Assembly (NCBI RefSeq): GCF_009557455.1
Contig: NZ_CP045651.1
Span: 2,542,001 to 2,606,000, forward strand
Reading direction: 5' to 3'
DNA length: 64,000 bases
From: Alistipes sp. dk3624
Lineage (GTDB): Bacteria > Bacteroidota > Bacteroidia > Bacteroidales > Rikenellaceae
The position numbers and the translations under genes are program-made. Below the pieces are notes generated by a model. The model saw only the letters and a list, made by a program, of their open reading frames with translations. It made no database searches and was not told the origin of the DNA. Positions 59,902 to 64,000 of the stretch are shown piece after piece; position 1 is the first letter of the stretch; the number at the start of each line of letters is the position of its first letter.

Positions 59902-62187
59902 TTATTTAGTGTTCAGAATATATGCGTTTTTTCCGGAACCCTGATCCGCGATCTTTATAAAATTTCCTTCGCGGACGGTCTGTCCTGCAGGCTTCCCGTT
60001 GACGGTCACGTCGTAATTTTTGGTGCCGGCGGGCAGCGGCAGGTAGACATCGGCTTTCACGTTGGCCGGTACGACGGTCGTCAGCGTGAAACGGTCGGGC
60101 GTGTTTTCGAACGCCGTTTCCACGTCGCCCCGTATCGTGGGTATCCGCAGCGAGGCTTTTTCGAGTCCGGCCGGCTGCGGGCGGATTTCGATGCGCGAAA
60201 AACCCGGTTCGGTCGGTACGACGCCCATCAGCCTGCGCGGGATGATGTTGGCCGGGGCCGCGCCCCAAGCGTGGTTCCAGTCCTGATTCGGTTTGTATTT
60301 GTCGTCCCAGGCTTCCAGCGAAATGGTCGAGCCGACGCGGATCATGTTGTACCAACTGCGTTCGGCGTCCGACGTGAGCAGTTGCAGCGCATAATCGGCT
60401 TCGCCCGCTTCGTACAGCCCGTCCATCAAGAATTGCGAACCGTAGACGCTGCAGGCCATGCCCCGCGTCTTGACGAAATCCGCAACGGACTGCGCCCGTT
60501 TTACGTCGGCGAGTCCGAAGCAGAGCGGGAACATGTTGGCGTGCAGCGAGCAGTGGTCGGTGCCGATGCCGTCGCGGTAAGCGCCGGTTTTTTTATTGAA
60601 CAGTTGTTTGTTGAAATTGTCCGCCAGACGGCCGGCCGCCCGGGCGTATGCGGCGGAATCTTCCGACTCTCCGGCGGCTCCTGCCATGCGGGCCATCAGT
60701 TCCAGCGCGCAGTAGTGGTAAGCGTTGACCACCGTGTTGACGTCGCGGAATACGAAACCGTCGGTTTCGCCCCCTTCCGCCTTGCCGAGTCCCAGGATCC
60801 CCGTGTGCGGCCAGTCGACGATATTTTTCAGCGTTTGTCCCCGCAGGTTGATCGACGCGTACAGTTCGGGCGTCAGTTTCTCCGGCGTGAGGCTGACGAA
60901 TCCGTCCGTGCCGGACAGTGCGGTCAGCGTCTTGTTTTTCAGCGTCTCGTAATGCGTTTTTACGGCCCGCAGGTCGCCGGTGTACAGGTAGTCGTACCAG
61001 GCGATCAGCACCGATTGCAGGATCCATTCGGTCGGCCAAGTGGCGTTCCCGAGCAGGTATTCGTGGCTACGCCGCGCCATCGTGTATTCGCGGTCGACGC
61101 AGTAGTGCGACAGTTGGTTGATCAGCGCGTCGGCTTCGTAAGGGATGCGTTCGCGGTCGCCGTCCACATATAATCCGGCGAAAGAGGTCGCTTTGATCGA
61201 GTATTTGCACAGTTCCCATACCTGGTTCAGCGTCGTGTCGGAACTGGCGAATTCCGCCGCGAGATCGTCGAACGGGTAGTTTACGACCTGCCGGCTGATG
61301 ATACCCGTGCCGTTGCCGATCGCATCGCCTTCGATCTCGCAGTAGCGGAACGGATAGACTTCCCCGATATAGTCCGGCATCCGAACGGCCTGAGGGCCGG
61401 TGTTGCGCGCGTCCGCCGGTATTTTTACGGTGTAAGTGCGTATGCCCGGCAGCAGTGCGAGGCGCTGGCTCAGGAAACGGCGGGAGCCTCCCGGAGCCGG
61501 GTCGATGCGTCCGTCTTTCAGGCATTCGCCGAGGCGGACGGTCACCGTGTCGCCGCCGGCGTGCGAGCAAAGCGTCAGCCGGAGCTGTCCGAACGCGTCG
61601 TAACCGAAGTCGGCGAAAACGAGCCGATCGGAGAGTTTTTGGGTCGTTTTCGGTAAGCCGTTGTCCGTTTTTTCGAGCGGGTAGGCCGGCGTGGCGTATT
61701 CGGTCAGCGAATCTGCCGTGCGGAACGCCTTGACGGCCGACCACGGCTGCGGATTGCCGTTGTTGAAAGTCATCACTTTCCAGTAGTAGATTTTGCCGGG
61801 CTCCAGTGCCTTGCCGGCATACGGGACGGCTACGCTGCGGTCTCCCGGAATTACGCCGCTGTCCCACAGGTCGGCCGAGTCGGTTGCGAGCGTTCCGGGC
61901 GACGAAGCCAGCAGGATGCGGCAAGCGGTCTGCATTACGTCGCTGCGCGAATCGTTGACCTGCCAGCCGAACGACGGCCGCCGGCTGCCGATCGTAACGA
62001 ACCGGGCCGGTTCGACGATCTTGTCCGCCTGTTCCAGCGTCACTTGCGACGGATAACCGCCGATCCAGACTCGGTCGGTATGTTCCGCGAGGTCGGTCGT
62101 TAGCCGCGAAGGGGCTTCTCCCCGCAACGACAGGCACAACAATACGCCGACACACAGCGCCGGGACCGGCAACAGGATCTTTTTCAT
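59902..62187 (-). CDS. GH78 alpha-L-rhamnosidase
   Basis: A 761-residue exported inverting glycosidase that removes terminal alpha-L-rhamnose. The signal peptide (about 1-24) is followed by a fibronectin/jelly-roll region with RPSFGWQVND and IYYWKVMTFNNGNPQPWS, a beta domain (LTLCSHAGGDTVTVRLGE), and the (alpha/alpha)6 barrel with the GH78 catalytic motif DGDRERIPYEAD (342-353), WPTEW and a C-terminal rhamnosidase beta domain (MGVVPTEPGFSRIEIRPQP). ATG 62187 is chosen: the frame is open to 62238, but that start would precede the predicted transcription start. First gene of the rhamnosidase pair, upstream of the rha genes on the same strand. Confidence 0.93.
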   Translation of the reverse strand: MKKILLPVPALCVGVLLCLSLRGEAPSRLTTDLAEHTDRVWIGGYPSQVTLEQADKIVEPARFVTIGSRRPSFGWQVNDSRSDVMQTACRILLASSPGTLATDSADLWDSGVIPGDRSVAVPYAGKALEPGKIYYWKVMTFNNGNPQPWSAVKAFRTADSLTEYATPAYPLEKTDNGLPKTTQKLSDRLVFADFGYDAFGQLRLTLCSHAGGDTVTVRLGECLKDGRIDPAPGGSRRFLSQRLALLPGIRTYTVKIPADARNTGPQAVRMPDYIGEVYPFRYCEIEGDAIGNGTGIISRQVVNYPFDDLAAEFASSDTTLNQVWELCKYSIKATSFAGLYVDGDRERIPYEADALINQLSHYCVDREYTMARRSHEYLLGNATWPTEWILQSVLIAWYDYLYTGDLRAVKTHYETLKNKTLTALSGTDGFVSLTPEKLTPELYASINLRGQTLKNIVDWPHTGILGLGKAEGGETDGFVFRDVNTVVNAYHYCALELMARMAGAAGESEDSAAYARAAGRLADNFNKQLFNKKTGAYRDGIGTDHCSLHANMFPLCFGLADVKRAQSVADFVKTRGMACSVYGSQFLMDGLYEAGEADYALQLLTSDAERSWYNMIRVGSTISLEAWDDKYKPNQDWNHAWGAAPANIIPRRLMGVVPTEPGFSRIEIRPQPAGLEKASLRIPTIRGDVETAFENTPDRFTLTTVVPANVKADVYLPLPAGTKNYDVTVNGKPAGQTVREGNFIKIADQGSGKNAYILNTK

Positions 62188-62226
62188 GATACGAAGTCTG
62201 GATGAAACGCCACAATTCACAATGTA

Positions 62227-62258
62227 CAAAATAAACAATCATTTGCCAATATTGCAAA
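62227..62258 (-). promoter_or_regulatory. Promoter of the rhamnosidase pair with palindrome
   Basis: On the minus strand TTTG (62255-62258) and TTATTTTG (62227-62234, one mismatch) are 20 bases apart. The -33 box lies in an inverted repeat ATTTGC-N7-GCAAAT (62241-62259) that could be a regulator site. Confidence 0.65.
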
Positions 62259-62330
62259 TCCGGACGGGAAAAGTGTCCGGAAAAACGTTTCGGACAAGGC
62301 GTGCGGGTGTCGCGGATACGGAAATTTTGG

Positions 62331-62338
62331 TATCTTTA
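62331..62338 (+). promoter_or_regulatory. -7-like box before the SDR gene
   Basis: TATCTTTA, one base from the consensus, 58 bases before the SDR start; no clear -33 box. Confidence 0.5.
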
Positions 62339-62395
62339 CCCCTCGGAATATCCGATCATGAAATTCATGCGGTTCATTTTTTAAGGTATTCGATG

Positions 62396-63208
62396 ATGAA
62401 AAATTTGTTTTGCGTAAAAGACCGGGTCGTGGCGATTACCGGGGCTACCGGGGTGTTGGGACGCTCGATGGTGCTCCATTTCGCCGAACAGGGCGCCCGG
62501 GTCGTGCTGATGGGCCGCAAGGCCGAAACCGGGCTTGCCCTTCAGCGGGAAGCCGCGGCGGCCGGCGGGGACGCGTTGTTCGTGGCGGCCGACGTGCTGA
62601 ATAAGGAGGACATCGAACGGGCGTATTCGGAAATCATGGAACGTTACGGCCGGATCGACGTGCTGATCAACGGGGCCGGCGGCAATATGCCCGGGGCCAC
62701 GATCGCGCCGGATAAGACGATCTTCGACCTGGATATGAAGGCATTCCGGGACGTGGTCGATCTGAACCTGTTCGGGACGGTGCTGCCGACGATGGCGTTC
62801 GCCCGCGCGATGGTTGCGGCCCGCGGCGGTTCGATCATCAACATCGCGTCCGAATCGGCGATCCGCCCGCTGAGCCGGGTAGCCGGGTACGGAGTGGCTA
62901 AGGCGGCGGTAGTCAACTTTACGAAGTACCTGTGCGGCGAACTGGCGCTGAAGTACGGCGACGGCTTCCGGGTGAATGCGATCGCTCCGGGCTTTTTCCT
63001 GACCGAACAGAACCGTGCGCTGCTGACCAATCCGGACGGCAGCTTGACGCCGCGTTCCGAGGCGATCCTCGGCCATACGCCGTTCCGCCGCTTCGGCGAA
63101 CCCGAAGAGTTGCTCGGTACGCTGCAGTGGCTCGCCAGCGATGCCTCGCGTTTCGTCTCGGGCACGGTCACGGTTATCGACGGCGGTTTCGACGCTTTTT
63201 CGATTTAG
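62396..63208 (+). CDS. Short-chain dehydrogenase, probably D-mannonate oxidoreductase (fructuronate reductase)
   Basis: A 270-residue NAD(P)H-dependent oxidoreductase. The cofactor motif TGATGVLG (15-22), NGAGGN (92-97), and the catalytic Ser154, Tyr165 and Lys169 (SES...YGVAK) are complete. It lies directly before uxuA; in Bacteroidetes such SDR genes beside uxuA are annotated as D-mannonate oxidoreductase, turning fructuronate into mannonate in glucuronate breakdown. The role is inferred from that neighbour. ATG 62393 (one codon earlier) is an equally possible start. Divergent from the rhamnosidase pair. Confidence 0.85.
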   Translation: MKNLFCVKDRVVAITGATGVLGRSMVLHFAEQGARVVLMGRKAETGLALQREAAAAGGDALFVAADVLNKEDIERAYSEIMERYGRIDVLINGAGGNMPGATIAPDKTIFDLDMKAFRDVVDLNLFGTVLPTMAFARAMVAARGGSIINIASESAIRPLSRVAGYGVAKAAVVNFTKYLCGELALKYGDGFRVNAIAPGFFLTEQNRALLTNPDGSLTPRSEAILGHTPFRRFGEPEELLGTLQWLASDASRFVSGTVTVIDGGFDAFSI

Positions 63209-63219
63209 AACGGAAATCG

Positions 63220-63227
63220 TATTTTTG
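63220..63227 (+). promoter_or_regulatory. -7 box before uxuA
   Basis: TATTTTTG fits the consensus, 32 bases before the uxuA ATG and just after the SDR stop, suggesting an extra promoter inside the pair. Confidence 0.5.
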
Positions 63228-63258
63228 CGATAGGGAATCCATAAAACGGATAAAGAAT

Positions 63259-64000
63259 ATGTATTTGTGTAAACAGGCATGGCGCTGGTACGGGCCGGAC
63301 GATCCGGTCGGCCTTTGGGATATCCGGCAGGCCGGGGCTACGGACGTGGTAACGGCGTTGCATCATATTCCCAACGGGGAGACATGGAGCGTCGATGAGA
63401 TCCGCAAACGACAGCGGACGGTTGCCGATGCCGGGTTGGTATGGAGCGTCGTCGAGAGTGTTCCGGTCCATGAGCGGATCAAAACCCGCACCGGGGAATT
63501 TCAGCGGTATATCGAAAATTACAAGCAGAGCCTGCGCAACCTGGCCGCCTGCGGTATTCGTACCGTTACCTATAATTTTATGCCGGTGCTGGACTGGACG
63601 CGCACCGACCTGGCCTATACGCTGCCGGACGGCTCGAAAGCGCTTCGTTTCGAACGGGCGGCGTTCGTGGCGTTCGACCTGTTTATTCTGCAGCGTCCGG
63701 GGGCGGAGGCGGAATATACGTCGCAGGAGCGCGCGAAGGCGAAAGCACGCTTCGACCGGATGGATGCGGTCGAACGCGAGCGGCTGACCCGGAACATGAT
63801 CGCCGGATTGCCCGGCGCCGAGGAAAGTTTTACGATCGAACAATTCCGCGGGGCGCTCGGCCAGTACAAGGGGATCGACGCCGCCCGGCTGCGCGAACAC
63901 CTGGTCGCTTTTCTGCGCGAGATCGCTCCGGTGGCCGATGAAGCGGGCGTCGAACTGGTGATCCATCCGGACGATCCGCCTTATCCTATTCTCGGCTTGC
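63259..64000 (+). CDS. uxuA: Mannonate dehydratase (3' truncated by the window end)
   Basis: This enzyme dehydrates D-mannonate to 2-keto-3-deoxygluconate in glucuronate breakdown. The first 247 residues are visible and the frame is still open at base 64000. Family features include [62 protein letters not shown], and [16 protein letters not shown], with the metal-site histidine. It follows the SDR gene by 50 bases. Confidence 0.94.
   Translation, partial: MYLCKQAWRWYGPDDPVGLWDIRQAGATDVVTALHHIPNGETWSVDEIRKRQRTVADAGLVWSVVESVPVHERIKTRTGEFQRYIENYKQSLRNLAACGIRTVTYNFMPVLDWTRTDLAYTLPDGSKALRFERAAFVAFDLFILQRPGAEAEYTSQERAKAKARFDRMDAVERERLTRNMIAGLPGAEESFTIEQFRGALGQYKGIDAARLREHLVAFLREIAPVADEAGVELVIHPDDPPYPILGL

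Noticed and set aside
1-64000. CRISPR arrays, insertion sequences or prophage
   Set aside because: No regularly spaced direct repeats, transposase, integrase or phage structural genes were found on either strand.

Overview
The window reads as chromosomal DNA of a GC-rich Bacteroidales, most likely Alistipes or another Rikenellaceae. Four things point there. Many transcription units carry the Bacteroidetes promoter TTTG-N19-21-TAnnTTTG, and the starts mostly lack Shine-Dalgarno sequences. Coding GC is high. The gene set is typical: BatD/BatE, an rpsF-rpsR-rplI operon without ssb, the GGGtGRT protein, a methylmalonyl-CoA pathway with MeaB, and a RhaT-type rhamnose locus with GH78 rhamnosidases. 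I saw no CRISPR array, insertion sequence, integrase or prophage gene.

Layout. Positions 1-5030: the 3' part of a TolC-like outer-membrane efflux gene, the convergent pair GGGtGRT/NifU-like scaffold, a fluoride channel gene (crcB) under a clear fluoride riboswitch, and an acyltransferase. 5400-7242: a solitary DNA methyltransferase, a small Cys/His-rich protein and tRNA-Leu(CAA). 7355-18566: housekeeping genes (DnaQ-like exonuclease, dnaN, nucleoside phosphorylase, glmM), a LysR/YeiH pair, an M20 dipeptidase, a small membrane protein, the rpsF-rpsR-rplI operon and a TlpA-like lipoprotein candidate. 18760-30597: class I fumarase, batD-batE-recR, an OmpA-family porin, two tandem GT2 glycosyltransferases, two tRNA-Pro genes (CGG, UGG) and meaB. 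30637-43464: MATE exporter, FAD dehydrogenase, a dolichol-phosphate-mannose-synthase-like GT overlapping pyrC, DUF4153 and DUF2264 proteins, tRNA-Leu(UAG), then tig, a secreted endo/exonuclease/phosphatase-fold protein, clpP and clpX.

43786-51290: a PhoPQ-activated-type secreted hydrolase, a thioredoxin-fold protein lacking its CxxC, then a methylmalonyl-CoA block (epimerase, carboxyltransferase, a shortened OadG-like tail protein, biotin carrier) followed by a five-bladed-propeller glycosidase and a GH20 hexosaminidase. With meaB at 29.5 kb this indicates methylmalonyl-CoA/propionate metabolism; the membrane OadB subunit usually found beside this block is not here.

51421-64000: an ABC-F protein, then a rhamnose-use region on the minus strand: two GH78-type enzymes, rhamnulokinase, rhamnose isomerase, RhaT and RhaM. 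Between the genes lie a wide 13-bp inverted repeat at the rhaB promoter, a long structured leader and two intercistronic hairpins. Divergently transcribed are an SDR and the start of uxuA (mannonate dehydratase; cut by the window end), which suggests that glycans with both rhamnose and uronic acid are processed here. Neither a rhamnulose-1-phosphate aldolase nor a rhamnose regulator is in the window.

The strongest non-coding signals are the fluoride riboswitch (3534-3591), the inverted repeat at the rha promoter (58011-58065) and a LacI-type operator before the DUF2264 gene (38773-38786). I did not find a clear, wholly new multi-gene system; the least explained gene pair is GGGtGRT with its NifU-like partner.
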